A stretch of DNA of 64,000 nucleotides from Elusimicrobiota bacterium (GTDB lineage Bacteria > Elusimicrobiota > Elusimicrobia > UBA1565 > UBA9628): the NCBI GenBank assembly GCA_016218545.1, contig JACRDQ010000019.1:1-64000 (forward strand), given 5' to 3'. The translations under genes and the position numbers were made by a program. The notes beneath the pieces were generated by a model. That model was not told where the DNA came from, ran no database searches, and saw nothing but the letters and a program-made list of their open reading frames with translations. Shown one piece after another: positions 28,728-38,500 of the stretch (its first letter is position 1; each line of letters opens with the position of its first letter).

Positions 28728-29797
28728 CCGTCCTGGCGGCGCTCCTCGCCGGGGCGCTGGCCGCAGACGCCGGCCAGCCCGCGCAGACCCAGCGCAAGGA
28801 ACTCAGCCGCATCCAGCGCGAGCTCCAGGAGACCAGGCAGGACATCGACCGCTTCCGCAAGGCCGAGCACTCCGTGCGCCAGGAGGCTGACCGGCTCGGG
28901 GAGGCCACGGACCGGGCCCGCCGGAAGCTCTCCACCATCCAGGGTGACCTCAATCGCACCGAGGCCCACCGCAAGGAACTGCGCTCGCGGCTCGGGGCGC
29001 TCAAGAACGCTTCGGAGATGTGGAGGTCCCTGCTCTCGGCGGAGGCGGTCCGGTACGCGATGGACCGCGCGGCCGGGGCGTCGAGCCTCTGGCGGGAGCG
29101 TCTGCTCCGGGGGGCCATCATCGAGAAGGGCGCCCTGCTGACGACCCTTGGCGGGGCGGCTTCCAAGACCTCCCGTCTCGAGACCCAGGAGCTCCATCAC
29201 CAGCAGCGGCTCGCGGACGCGAAGGCCAAGGTGGCGGTCGAGAAGGCTCGGACCGAGACCCGCTTCCTGGGCAAGAAGGCGGAGGCGGAGGAGCTCAAGG
29301 AGAAGACCCAGGCCGCCGTCAACAGGGCGGTCGAGCTCGAGGAATCCGCCCGCGCGCTCCAGAGGATGATCGAATCCATCGCCAGGCTCTCGCGGGTGGC
29401 CTCGCCCTCGGGGACCATCGACCTGGCGAAACACTCCCTGCCCTGGCCCGCGGAAGGCCGCGTGACGAGCCGGTTCGGCAAGCAGAAGGAGCCCAAGACC
29501 GGGACGTGGGTGATCAACCAGGGCATCCGCCTCGAGACCGCCGAAGGCGCCGGCGTCCGCGCCGTGGCGCCGGGCTCCGTGATCTTCGCGGGACCATTCC
29601 GCTCCTACGGCCGGGTCCTGATCGTGAACCACGGCGGGTTCTTCGGGGTCTACGGGGATCTGGGCGAGACGCTCAAGAAGAAGGGCGAGCGCGTCGCCGC
29701 CGGCGAGGCCATCGCCACGGCGGCGGGCAAGCTGTATTTCGAGGTCCGCAGCGGGACCGGGGCGTCCGATCCGCTGCTGTGGCTGCAGGCCAGGTGA
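28724..29797 (+). CDS. EnvC-like murein hydrolase activator (degenerate LytM/M23)
   Basis: This 357-aa periplasmic protein has a hydrophobic start (MTVLAALLAGALAADA, a short signal peptide), a long coiled coil from about 18 to 230, and a C-terminal LytM/M23 domain from about 240. The M23 zinc ligands are missing: the region that should read HxG(I/V)D is NQGIRLETAEG, and the final HxH-type strand is KLYFEVRSG, with Tyr in place of His. It should therefore not cut murein itself but activate an amidase, as EnvC does through FtsX. It overlaps ftsX by 4 nt and precedes ctpA by 22 nt. Confidence 0.9.
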   Translation: MTVLAALLAGALAADAGQPAQTQRKELSRIQRELQETRQDIDRFRKAEHSVRQEADRLGEATDRARRKLSTIQGDLNRTEAHRKELRSRLGALKNASEMWRSLLSAEAVRYAMDRAAGASSLWRERLLRGAIIEKGALLTTLGGAASKTSRLETQELHHQQRLADAKAKVAVEKARTETRFLGKKAEAEELKEKTQAAVNRAVELEESARALQRMIESIARLSRVASPSGTIDLAKHSLPWPAEGRVTSRFGKQKEPKTGTWVINQGIRLETAEGAGVRAVAPGSVIFAGPFRSYGRVLIVNHGGFFGVYGDLGETLKKKGERVAAGEAIATAAGKLYFEVRSGTGASDPLLWLQAR

Positions 29798-29819
29798 GGC
29801 GGGCGACGGGAGGAGACCG

Positions 29820-31124
29820 ATGATGAGTATTGGGCTGAAGGCGTTGCTTGCGGCGTGCCTGCTCTGCGCGGGCCGGGGCTGGGCCGCGGAAACGGGCGGG
29901 GGCAAGGCGTCCGCGCCGAAGACGGCCGCCGACGACACGTACGAGAGCATGAAGCTGCTCGTCGAAGTCCTGGACTACATCCAGCAGAACTACGTCGAGG
30001 AGCCCGAAGCCCGCAAGCTCGTCTACGGCGCCGCCGAGGGCATGGTGGCGACGCTCGACCCGTTCTCCCAGTTCCTCGACCCCGAGCTGCACAAGGAGCT
30101 CAAGTCCGAGACCGAGGGCGAGTTCGGCGGCCTCGGGCTGAGGCTCGCCATGAAGGACGAGTGGCTGACCGTGGTCACTCCCATGGCGGGCTCGCCGGCC
30201 TACCGGATGGGCATCCTCCCCCATGACCGCGTCACCGAGATCGACGACGAGCCCACCCGGGACATCACCTTGAGCGAGGCCCTCAAAAGGCTACGCGGCC
30301 GCCCGGGCACGAAGGTGAAGCTCCTCGTCCTGCGCGGGCCGCCGGAGGACGCCAAGAAGGACGGGCCTTGGGTCTCCAGGGTCTTCACCCTGACCCGGGA
30401 GACCATCAAGATCGAGAGCGTCCAGCACTGGGCCCTGGAGGGGGACGTCGCCTACCTGCGCATCACGGACTTCAACGCCCGCACCTCCGAGGACGTGGTG
30501 GACGCCCTCAGGGGCCTCAAGAAGGGGGGGATGGGGAGCCTCATCCTCGACCTGCGCAACAACCCCGGAGGGCTGCTCACGGCGGCCATCGACGTGGCCT
30601 CGGACTTCATCGGCGGCAACAAGCTCGTCGTGTCCACGCGGGGGCGCAAGCTCGACAAGCCCCAGGAATTCCGGACCGGCGCCGAGGCCCCGTTCGCCGA
30701 CCTGCCTCTGGTCGTGCTGGTCAACGAGGGCTCCGCCTCGGGCTCGGAGATCGTGGCCGGCGCCTTCCAGGACCACCGGAGGGCGCTCATCGTGGGGGCT
30801 CGGACCTTCGGCAAGGCCAGCGTGCAGTCCGTCATCCCCCTGGAGGACGGCTCGGGCCTGAGGCTGACCGTGGCGCGCTACTACACCCCGACGGGACGCA
30901 TGATCCACCGCGACGAGAAGACCAAGACCGGGGGCATCGTGCCGGACATCGTCGTCCCCGTGTCGCGGGAGACCGAGAGCCGGCTCTACGCGCAGTGGGA
31001 CATGATCTACGCCAAGGACCGCAAGCCGCGCTCCGTGGTCAAGAAGGAGGAGATGGTCCGCGACGAGGCTCTCGAGCGCGCCGTCGAGCTGCTCAAGGCG
31101 AGGGAGGCGTTGAAATCCCTCTAG
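29820..31124 (+). CDS. ctpA: Carboxy-terminal processing protease (S41)
   Basis: This 434-aa periplasmic serine protease has a signal peptide (ending near GRGWA), an N-terminal helical part with QNYVEEPEARKLVYGA, and a PDZ domain at about 100-190 with FGGLGLRLAMKDEWLTVVTP. The catalytic core contains NEGSASGSEI (Ser) and FGKASVQSV (Lys), giving the Ser-Lys dyad. Such proteases trim or degrade exported proteins and often follow ftsX-envC. A GGAGG lies 6 nt before the ATG. The C-terminal extension after 400 is charged and helical. tsaD follows after a perfect hairpin. Confidence 0.95.
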   Translation: MMSIGLKALLAACLLCAGRGWAAETGGGKASAPKTAADDTYESMKLLVEVLDYIQQNYVEEPEARKLVYGAAEGMVATLDPFSQFLDPELHKELKSETEGEFGGLGLRLAMKDEWLTVVTPMAGSPAYRMGILPHDRVTEIDDEPTRDITLSEALKRLRGRPGTKVKLLVLRGPPEDAKKDGPWVSRVFTLTRETIKIESVQHWALEGDVAYLRITDFNARTSEDVVDALRGLKKGGMGSLILDLRNNPGGLLTAAIDVASDFIGGNKLVVSTRGRKLDKPQEFRTGAEAPFADLPLVVLVNEGSASGSEIVAGAFQDHRRALIVGARTFGKASVQSVIPLEDGSGLRLTVARYYTPTGRMIHRDEKTKTGGIVPDIVVPVSRETESRLYAQWDMIYAKDRKPRSVVKKEEMVRDEALERAVELLKAREALKSL

Positions 31125-31129
31125 GCTTC

Positions 31130-31157
31130 CCTTCGGCTCGCCGAGGCGAGCCGAAGG
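31130..31157 (+). terminator. Perfect hairpin between ctpA and tsaD
   Basis: A 13-bp perfect inverted repeat (31130-31142 with 31145-31157, two-base centre) sits in the 32-base gap between the ctpA stop and the tsaD GTG. Its last base is the G of that start codon. There is no T-tract, so it may attenuate, protect the 3' end of ctpA, or hide the tsaD start instead of terminating. Confidence 0.6.
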
Positions 31158-32206
31158 TGCTCGGCATCGAGACCTCCTGCGACGAGACCGCGGCCGCGGT
31201 GGTGGCCGGCGGACGCGTGCTCTCCTCCGTCGTGAGCTCGCAGATCCGCCTGCACCGGCGCTACCGCGGGGTCGTGCCGGAGCTGGCCTCCCGCGCCCAT
31301 CTGCAGAAGATCGCCTCCGTGGTCGGCCGGGCCCTGGCTGACGCGGGCATGGACCGCGCCGACGCCGTGGCGTTCACGGCCGGGCCCGGTCTCGTGGGCT
31401 CCCTGCTCGTGGGCAAGGTCGCGGCCGAGACCCTGGCGAGGCTCTGGCGCTGCCCCATCATCGGCGTCAACCACCTCGAGGGACACATCGTGGCGGCCGA
31501 GCTCCTGCCCCCAGGTGGGGAGGGGGCTCCCGGACGGATGCGCTACCCGCTCCTGGCGCTCATCGTCTCGGGCGGGCACACGGACCTCGTGCTATCGGTC
31601 AGGCCGGGGCGCTACCGCGTCCTGGGCAGGACCCGCGACGACGCCGCAGGAGAGGCCTTTGACAAGATCGCCAGGATGCTCGGGCTGGGCTACCCCGGCG
31701 GGCCGGTCATCGACCGGCTCGCGGCCGCGGGCAGGGCCGAGGCCGCGCCGTTCCCGCGTCCGCTCCTGCCCGGTTCCTGGGACTTCTCCTTCTCGGGTCT
31801 CAAGACCGCGGTCCATTACCGCCTGCGCGACGAGGGGACGCCGGACCGGCGGCGCGTCGCGGACCTTTGCGCCGGCCTCTCCGAGGCCGTGGCGGACACC
31901 CTGGTGCGCAAGACCGCAGACGCCGCCAAGCGCTTCAGGGTCCGCGGCCTCATCCTCGGCGGAGGGGTCGCGGCCAACGCGGTCCTGCGCCGGAAGTTCC
32001 TGGCCCTGGAGCATCTCGGCTACCAGGTGGCGGTGCCGCACCTTTCGCTCTGCACGGACAACGGCGCCATGATCGCTCACGCCGCGGGCAGGATGCTCGC
32101 CCTGGCCCGCCCCTCGGCCCGGAGGGCCCTCGCCGCCCTGCCCGGGAAGGGGTCCCCCCGCAGGCTGCGTCCCGATCCCGCCCTGGCCCTGCGGTCCTGG
32201 AGATAG
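31157..32206 (+). CDS. tsaD: tRNA threonylcarbamoyltransferase TsaD
   Basis: This 349-aa ASKHA-fold enzyme transfers the threonylcarbamoyl group to A37 of ANN-decoding tRNAs together with TsaB and TsaE. The family start VLGIETSCDETAAAVV fixes GTG 31157. Metal histidines are near 106 and 110 in VNHLEGH, and SGGHTDLVL, FDKIARMLGLGYPGGP and FSFSGLKTAV are all canonical. The C-terminal LCTDNGAMIA supplies the aspartate ligand. The coding start lies within the right arm of a perfect hairpin. The partner genes tsaB and tsaE are not in the window. Confidence 0.96.
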   Translation: MLGIETSCDETAAAVVAGGRVLSSVVSSQIRLHRRYRGVVPELASRAHLQKIASVVGRALADAGMDRADAVAFTAGPGLVGSLLVGKVAAETLARLWRCPIIGVNHLEGHIVAAELLPPGGEGAPGRMRYPLLALIVSGGHTDLVLSVRPGRYRVLGRTRDDAAGEAFDKIARMLGLGYPGGPVIDRLAAAGRAEAAPFPRPLLPGSWDFSFSGLKTAVHYRLRDEGTPDRRRVADLCAGLSEAVADTLVRKTADAAKRFRVRGLILGGGVAANAVLRRKFLALEHLGYQVAVPHLSLCTDNGAMIAHAAGRMLALARPSARRALAALPGKGSPRRLRPDPALALRSWR

Positions 32207-32251
32207 GGGACTGACCCCGATATTCTTTTCGCAACAAGCTTTTCCTACAAT
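32206..32251 (+). promoter_or_regulatory. Intergenic palindrome and -10-like element before the barrel gene
   Basis: GGGGACTGACCCC (32206-32218) is a short palindrome whose reverse complement differs by one base from the GGGGTCAGACCC core of the inverted repeat at 53569. TACAAT (32246-32251) lies 9 nt before the GTG start at 32261; no convincing -35 or TGn is visible. Confidence 0.4.
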
Positions 32252-32260
32252 CCCTGGAGC

Positions 32261-33607
32261 GTGAACCCCAGTTGCGTGCGTTCGGTCGTCATCGCCCTGG
32301 CCGCGGTCTGGCCGACGGCGGCGTTCGCCGCGTTCGAGGAGAGCGGCTTCTCCGCGCGCGCCATCTCCATGGGCAACGCCTTCACAGCGGTGAGCGACGA
32401 CCTCTCCGCCATCGAGTACAACCCCGCGGCCCTGGGCCAGCTGCGGGTCCACCAGGTCGGGGTCAACTACCTGCGCCAGCTGCGTATCCCGGCCGGGGCG
32501 GTGGACCTCGACCAGATCAGCCTGGCGGGCGCCTTCCCGATGCGCAAGGAGCTGGCCAACGGCACCTTCGGCTTCGCCTGGGTCTACACGGACCACGAGA
32601 GCTACGCCCTCGACCGCGTGTTCCACTTCAGCTACGGGACGCGGGGCTTCGTGGAGTGGGAGGAGAGCCAGTTCAACATGGGCGCCTCGGTCAAGTTCCT
32701 GACCCGGACCCTGGAGTCGGGAGGGGGGGAGCTGACCCCGTCCTTCGACGTGGGCTTCCACCACCGCGTCCGCGAGAGGCTCTCCTTCGGACTCTCGTTC
32801 CTCAACGTCAACGGCCCGAAGGTCTCGGGCGACCGGGTCCCGTTCACCTTCAAGGTCGGCGTGGCCGAGACGGCGCGGAACTTCGTCTGGGCCCTGGACT
32901 TCACCAAGAGGGAGCCCTCGGCGACCCACCGCCCTTCCGCGAGCCTGGGCGGGGGCATCGAGTACTGGACCTCGACGGCCCGGTGGGGGTCCTTCGCGGT
33001 GCGCACGGGTCTGAGCCTCGGAGACCGCACGCGCGCCTGGAACGGGGGCTTGGGCTGGAGGATCTTCGGGGCCCAGTTCGACTACGCCATGACCATCCCG
33101 TTCAACGACCCCAGCCCGGACCTGAACCACGGCCTCTCCCTCTTGTTCCGCTTCGGCGAGCCTTCCCCCGAGCGGCAGTACGAGCGCCTCCTCAAGGAGG
33201 AGGCCCGCATCCGCGATGAGCTGACCGGGGCGCTGGAGGCCGGAGAGGTCAAGAAGTGGAAGTTCGAAGCCGAGCTCGACGATCAGCGCCGCGAGATCGA
33301 CACCCTCAAGCGCGAGGTCTCGGAGAAGTCCGCGACGGAGCGGGAGCTCAAGGACCGGATCCGGGACCTGGGGGAGCGCCACCAGCGGACCTCGGAGTCG
33401 TACCAGAAGCTGAAGGTGCGTCTCGAGCGCACCCCTCAGCAGAAGTTCGAGGCGGACTGGGCGGCCTACGAGGCTCTCAAGGCCGGCGGCACCCCGGCCG
33501 CCGTCCTCACCGAACGGGTGCGCGTCCTCCTGCGCCAGTACAAGGACACCGGCGCGGACCTGGGCCCAGCCAACCAGGAGCTCCTGCGGCTCCTGCGCTC
33601 GCGCTGA
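32261..33607 (+). CDS. Outer-membrane beta-barrel (PorV/UPF0164-like) with C-terminal coiled coil
   Basis: This 448-aa protein has a signal peptide (cleavage after TAAFA, residue 23) and the family opening ESGFSARAISMGNAFTAVSD followed by LSAIEYNPAAL. That is the pattern of PorV/PorQ/UPF0164 barrels, in which an alpha/beta lead-in reads MGNAFTA...YNPAAL. About 14 amphipathic strands run to residue 300. From about 310 to 400 there is a strong coiled coil (VKKWKFEAELDDQRREIDT), an unusual addition that could reach into the periplasm toward the cell wall. The GTG start is chosen because upstream frames have stops. Its role is transport or anchoring; PorV carries sorted surface proteins in T9SS. 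Confidence 0.78.
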   Translation: MNPSCVRSVVIALAAVWPTAAFAAFEESGFSARAISMGNAFTAVSDDLSAIEYNPAALGQLRVHQVGVNYLRQLRIPAGAVDLDQISLAGAFPMRKELANGTFGFAWVYTDHESYALDRVFHFSYGTRGFVEWEESQFNMGASVKFLTRTLESGGGELTPSFDVGFHHRVRERLSFGLSFLNVNGPKVSGDRVPFTFKVGVAETARNFVWALDFTKREPSATHRPSASLGGGIEYWTSTARWGSFAVRTGLSLGDRTRAWNGGLGWRIFGAQFDYAMTIPFNDPSPDLNHGLSLLFRFGEPSPERQYERLLKEEARIRDELTGALEAGEVKKWKFEAELDDQRREIDTLKREVSEKSATERELKDRIRDLGERHQRTSESYQKLKVRLERTPQQKFEADWAAYEALKAGGTPAAVLTERVRVLLRQYKDTGADLGPANQELLRLLRSR

Positions 33608-33632
33608 CCTTTCCTCTGTAACATTTCGGATA

Positions 33633-33660
33633 TTGAATCCGGGCAGGGGCCTGCTACACT
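33633..33660 (+). promoter_or_regulatory. Sigma-70-type promoter
   Basis: TTGAAT (33633-33638), a 16-nt spacer and TACACT (33655-33660), preceded by TGc, form a good extended promoter. The transcript would start near 33667, giving a leader of about 31 nt before the ATG at 33698. Confidence 0.5.
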
Positions 33661-33697
33661 TCTGGTAGCTTGATGGAACCGATACGACATCTCTGAC

Positions 33698-35434
33698 ATG
33701 ACACCCGAGGAACTACAGCGCGAACTCGACGGCCTTTGGGCCAAGGTCGGATCCAGCTCCTCAGCGGAGCTCCCCCGGGTCCCCATCGACGCCTCGGCCA
33801 TGGACGACCTCAAGCAGGACGCGTTCACCCTGCTCAAGCGTCAGCAGCGGCAGAAGGAGGCGAGCTGGGCGGACCTCCTCGAGGCCAAGGACCGCGCCCT
33901 GGAGGCGGCCCGGGCCAGGCTCGAGGCCCTCGAAGGCGAGAACCTGCGCCTCAGCCGGCGCCTGGAGCGAGAGGAGGGCATCGTGGTCGGCGAGGTCCTT
34001 TCGGCGCGGGAGAAGCTCTCCGCGGGCGTCAAGTCGCTCGAAGCCGAGCGCGCCCAGTTCGAGGAGGAGCGGCGCCGGCTCGAGGCCATCCTCGAGGCCA
34101 CGCGCCAGCGGCTCGCGGCGGAGTCCTTCCGGGCCATGAGGCTCCAGGAGGACGCCGACCGCCGGGAGGCCCAGTACCTGCTCGACCTCAAGGAGCTGCA
34201 GGTCCGCGCGGAGAGGCACTCGGAGGGCCGGGCCGACGCCCAGGCCGAGGCGGGGAAGCTCTCCGGGAGCCTCAAGGAGGCCAAGAACGCCCTTGAGAAG
34301 ACCCTGGCCGAGCTCCTCAGGGAGCGCCAGCTCAGGGAGGAGACCGAGAAGGAGCGCGCCCAGGCCCTCAAGAAGATCTCGGACCTCGAGGACCATTTCA
34401 AGAGCCTGAGCAACATCTGGGAGGAGGAGCGCTCGCAATGGCGCGAGCTCTGGGAGCGGGAACGCTCGACCTGGGAAGGCCAGCGCAAGGAGATCGAGTC
34501 CTGGGAGACGTCCCTGCGCAAGGAGCGCGAGTCCTGGCAGGCCGAGATCCAGGGGCAGGAGTCCAAGCACGTCGCGTTCGTGTCCCAGATCAACGCGTCC
34601 CTGCGCGAGTCATCCGAGACCTCGGCCAAGCTCGCCTCCATGGTCGGCGTGCTCGACCGCATCGGCGCGCTCGACCTCCCCGGCCGCCGGGCGGACCTCG
34701 GCCGCCGGGCGCGCAAGGGCCTGGTCCTGGCCCTTGCCGGGGCGCTCGTCTTGTCCCTCTTCCCCTTGTGGAGGCATTTCAGCAGGCCCAGGCTCAAGGT
34801 CGTCTCGGCGGAGCCCGTGGTCCTCGACAATCCCACGGGCATGTCTTTCGATGGAGCCAAGCTCTGGTTCTCGCAGTGGGACGGGGACCTGGTCTCCTTC
34901 GACCCCAAGGACCTCAAGACCCGCTCGGGCCTTGCGTCCGTCAAAGGCGTCGGCGCCTACCATCCCACGGCCCTGGCATCCGGGCCCGATTCCATGTGGT
35001 CCGTGGACTCCGCCCAGGCGCGGATCGTCAAGCACCGGCCGGGGAGACCCGAAGAGGTGCTCGGCGCCATGGCGTCGCCCGGAGCCGCCCCCGCTGCCCT
35101 GGCCTTCGACGGCTCCAGCCTGTGGCTCTACGACGCCGCGACGCAGTCCCTCTACCGGCAGAAGGGCGGAGCCGAGAGCTTCGAGCCCGTCCCGGCCGAG
35201 GCCGAGCTCGTGCCCTCAGCCCTGGCGTTCGTGGACGGCCGCCTCTGGGTCTTCGATTCGCGCTCCAAGGAGCTCGTCATCCTGAGCCTCAAGGACGGCA
35301 AGCTCCGGGTCTGGTCCCGGCAGCCCCTTTCCGAGTCCGTGGCAGCCGTGTCCGTGGCCGGCAAGGAAGTCTGGGCCCTGGTCGGCCCGGCCATGGACCG
35401 GCCGGGGCACAGCCTGGTCAGGTACCGGTACTAA
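33698..35434 (+). CDS. Coiled-coil, single-TM protein with a C-terminal beta-propeller-like domain
   Basis: This 578-aa protein opens with about 330 residues of almost unbroken coiled coil (Glu/Arg/Leu heptads, with ERSQWRELWERERSTWEGQR-type tryptophan-rich repeats near 250-280). One membrane helix follows at about 342-360 (LVLALAGALVLSLFPLW), and then about 210 residues of repeated four-strand units (GMSFDGAKLWFSQWDGDLVS, ALASGPDSMWSVDS, ALAFDGSSLWLYD, ALAFVDGRLWVFDS, and so on). The latter look like NHL/SMP-30-type propeller blades. No signal peptide is present, so the coiled coil is probably cytoplasmic and the propeller outside. The family is unknown to me; the layout suggests a trans-membrane linker. 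Confidence 0.65.
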   Translation: MTPEELQRELDGLWAKVGSSSSAELPRVPIDASAMDDLKQDAFTLLKRQQRQKEASWADLLEAKDRALEAARARLEALEGENLRLSRRLEREEGIVVGEVLSAREKLSAGVKSLEAERAQFEEERRRLEAILEATRQRLAAESFRAMRLQEDADRREAQYLLDLKELQVRAERHSEGRADAQAEAGKLSGSLKEAKNALEKTLAELLRERQLREETEKERAQALKKISDLEDHFKSLSNIWEEERSQWRELWERERSTWEGQRKEIESWETSLRKERESWQAEIQGQESKHVAFVSQINASLRESSETSAKLASMVGVLDRIGALDLPGRRADLGRRARKGLVLALAGALVLSLFPLWRHFSRPRLKVVSAEPVVLDNPTGMSFDGAKLWFSQWDGDLVSFDPKDLKTRSGLASVKGVGAYHPTALASGPDSMWSVDSAQARIVKHRPGRPEEVLGAMASPGAAPAALAFDGSSLWLYDAATQSLYRQKGGAESFEPVPAEAELVPSALAFVDGRLWVFDSRSKELVILSLKDGKLRVWSRQPLSESVAAVSVAGKEVWALVGPAMDRPGHSLVRYRY

Positions 35435-35517
35435 GGGAGGACGGCGAGGACACCGAAGCGGCGCTCATCCTTAATAAATGGGCAATACGATTTGAGTAGA
35501 TTTAATCTATCGCGCTC
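35435..35517 (+). promoter_or_regulatory. AT-richer 83-bp intergenic region, promoter-like
   Basis: Between the coiled-coil gene and the surface-protein gene the sequence becomes AT-rich from 35471. TTTAAT at 35501-35506 is a possible -10, 11 nt before the ATG at 35518. No Shine-Dalgarno sequence precedes that ATG. I see no terminator hairpin. Confidence 0.3.
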
Positions 35518-38500
35518 ATGGAGACCAGGCTCGTGACCAGAAAACTGCGGAGCATCGCGTCCATCCTTGTCGTGGGAGCGCTCAGCGTCGGCACAGTCCG
35601 CGCCACCGACATGAGCATCGACAGCGTCTACGTCATGGTCGGCCCGAGCTGCGCCTACGTCGCTCCGGAGGCCAACTCGGTCGGCATCAAGTTCCGGTGC
35701 CCCGCGGCCACGACCTATGGCGCGGCGCCTTTCGCGGACTGCGTCCTCGCCGGCGACGGTTTCGACGCCGACATCCCCGGAGCCGGGGTCGACGGCTGGG
35801 TGGACGGGCTCCAGCCCGGCTGCGGCAACATCTCCAACGACCCGCGCATCGAGTTCGAGTCCGAATACCGGGCGTCGTGCTACTACTCCTCGGGAGGCAA
35901 TTTCCGCCAGCCTGCCAGCCAGACCGGCACCATCGGCTGGAACGTGTGCAACGCCAAGGTGTTCCTGTGCACCGCGATCAAGTACGTGAACACGGAGACC
36001 GGCTGTCCTTCCATCCCGATCAACGAGCTGATCGTGGAGGTCTTCAAATTCACCTCGGGCCAGAACCAGAACAACGCTTCCGAGGCGCCTCCGATCAAGT
36101 CCTTCTTCATCGACAACCCGGGCAACATGTCGGTGTGCAACGTGGGCACGGTGATGAACCCGGTCTGCGTGGCCTGGGACGGCTCCCAGAACCTCCAGGG
36201 CGAGATCGGCAAGACCAACGGCACCTACGGCTTCAGGGTCAAGGCCAAGGTCCAGACCCAGAACCCCAACGTGGGCAACATCACCATCACGGCCGAGCGC
36301 ACCTATCCCTCGGCCACCGCGCTCGACTCCAACAACTCCCTGACGCCGCAGAGGCCCGTGACCGTGGATGTGACCAACCTGCACGTCATCGCAGCCTCGC
36401 CCACGATCGTGGGCCGCATCACGGGGGTCCAGGCCGAGCCCTACAATTTCTCCTACCGGCTGACCAAGGACGCGACGATGTATATCACCGTCTACAACGC
36501 CCCGGACGTTTTCCCCGGCGGCACCCCTGCCCCGATCCGGCGCGTGGTGCCGGGCCTGCCTCGCATGGGCGAAGGGATGCCCTCCGGAACCCTCCTCAAC
36601 GGCGACTCCTGGAACGGGAGGGCGGACAACGGGGACATCATGCCTGCCGGGAACTACCTCGTGTCCTTCGAGGCCTTCTCCAAGGACCAGTTCGGCACGG
36701 ACCTTTCCTTCCAGACCACGCGCGAGATCGGACTCGACCCGCTGCACGTCACGGATCTGAGGACCCTGCCTCTCCTGGCGGGCTCCACGCATCTGGCCAC
36801 CCTGACCTACGTGCTGACCGAGCCGGCCACGGTCTACATCGACATCTATCCCCCGAACACGCAGTTCTGCGACAACAGGCTCAACCGGGTCAACGAGGGA
36901 GCCCTGGACCAGGTCGCGGACCCCGCCAAGCCGCCCAAGGATTTCTGGCCGACCAACGGCCTCTGCAACGGGACCAACCCTCCGGCCGTGATCGTCGAGC
37001 CTCTCCGGCGCGTCATCGAGACGAAGATGTCCCGCATGGACGTGGTGAGCTTCTGGGACGGGACCGACCGCTACGGCAACGCCCTGCCGGACGGCGACTA
37101 CATCTTCGTCCTGTACGCCTCCCTGCCCTCGCAGAACGGCTCCGTCTTCGCAGGCAGCGCGGCGGACCGCCGGATCTGGACCTCGGCCGCGAAGGTCGGG
37201 GCCCTGCCCATCGTGCGCAGCCTGGTGGGCATCACCCAGGTGACGCCGGCCTCCACGGTCATCGGCTCGAGCCCGGCCGTGGCCGGGGTCAACCCGTTCT
37301 ACTTCCGGTACACCCTCTCCCGCGAGGGAATCGTGACCTTGAAGATCTACGACGCCTCGGGGCAGACCCTGGTCAAGACCCTGGTGGAGCGGGACCTGCG
37401 TCCCGGGCTCTTCTCCAACCAGGAGGTCTGGTCCGACGCTACGAACAACAGCGGCCTGGTCGTCACCTCCGGGACGTACCTCGTCCAGTTGACCGCGGCC
37501 GACCCCATGTTCCCGGCCAAGGTCTCCACCACCACGGCGATGTTCCCGGTGAACCTCCACCGGATCACGGACGTGATCACGACTCCGCTGCTCTCGGGCG
37601 CCTCCGACGTGGTGACGCTGACCTACCAGCTCAGCCAGACCATGAACCTGGCCTGGAACATCTACAATCCGGGGACCTATATCGAGAGGAGCTCCGTCAC
37701 CTGGCCGCCCTGCAGCTCCATCACCCCGGCCGTGGGTTGCACCCAGATCCTCAGGGAAGGCGTGCCGGCCTCGCCCATCATCACCATGAAGGGCCTCCGG
37801 GTGGGACGGCAGAAGTATACCGAGACCTGGGACGGCCGGGACGCCAACGGCCTCTATGTCCCGGACGGCGTCTACATCTACACCGTCACGGCTGAGTCCT
37901 CGTCCACGCCGAAGTACTTCGCCACGGACCGGATCATCGGGACCATCTCGGTGGCCCGCGGACAGATCGTGTTCACGAGCTTCTCGGTCAAGCCCGAGAT
38001 CCCGGACCTCCACAACTCCTCCAACACCATCCAGCTCCATCCCTATACGGTGGAGTACGGCCTCACGCGGCAGTCGTCCGTCACCATCCAGGTGCTCACC
38101 GCGCAGACCCCGGCGACGCTCGTGCGTACGGTCGTCGCGGGGCAGGTGCGCGACGGCGGCATCCTGCTGCAGGACACGTGGGACGGCAGGGACGACCGGG
38201 GGAACTTCCCCAGGGCGGGCTTCTACAACATCCGGGTCGTGGCCGAGGACATGGCGTCGGTGCTGGCCTCCGGCTCCACGGCCCAGCTGACCATCACCTA
38301 CGACCCCTTGCGCATCTACGACGTGGCGGTGGCGCCCCTGCGGGCGGACAGCCCGGCGGCGCTCGTCTCCTACCAGGTCTCCGAGCCCATGAAGATCTCG
38401 CTGAAGATCTTCAAGCCCGGGACGACCTTCGACGCCTCCGGCAACCCGTCGCCTGCGGAGGCGGTCTCCCTGGTCAAGCGCATCGTCGGCATCCGTCCGG

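Noticed and set aside
28724..29797. An active M23 endopeptidase
   Set aside because: The zinc-binding positions are replaced (NQGIRLE and KLYFEV), so the protein is better read as an EnvC-like activator.
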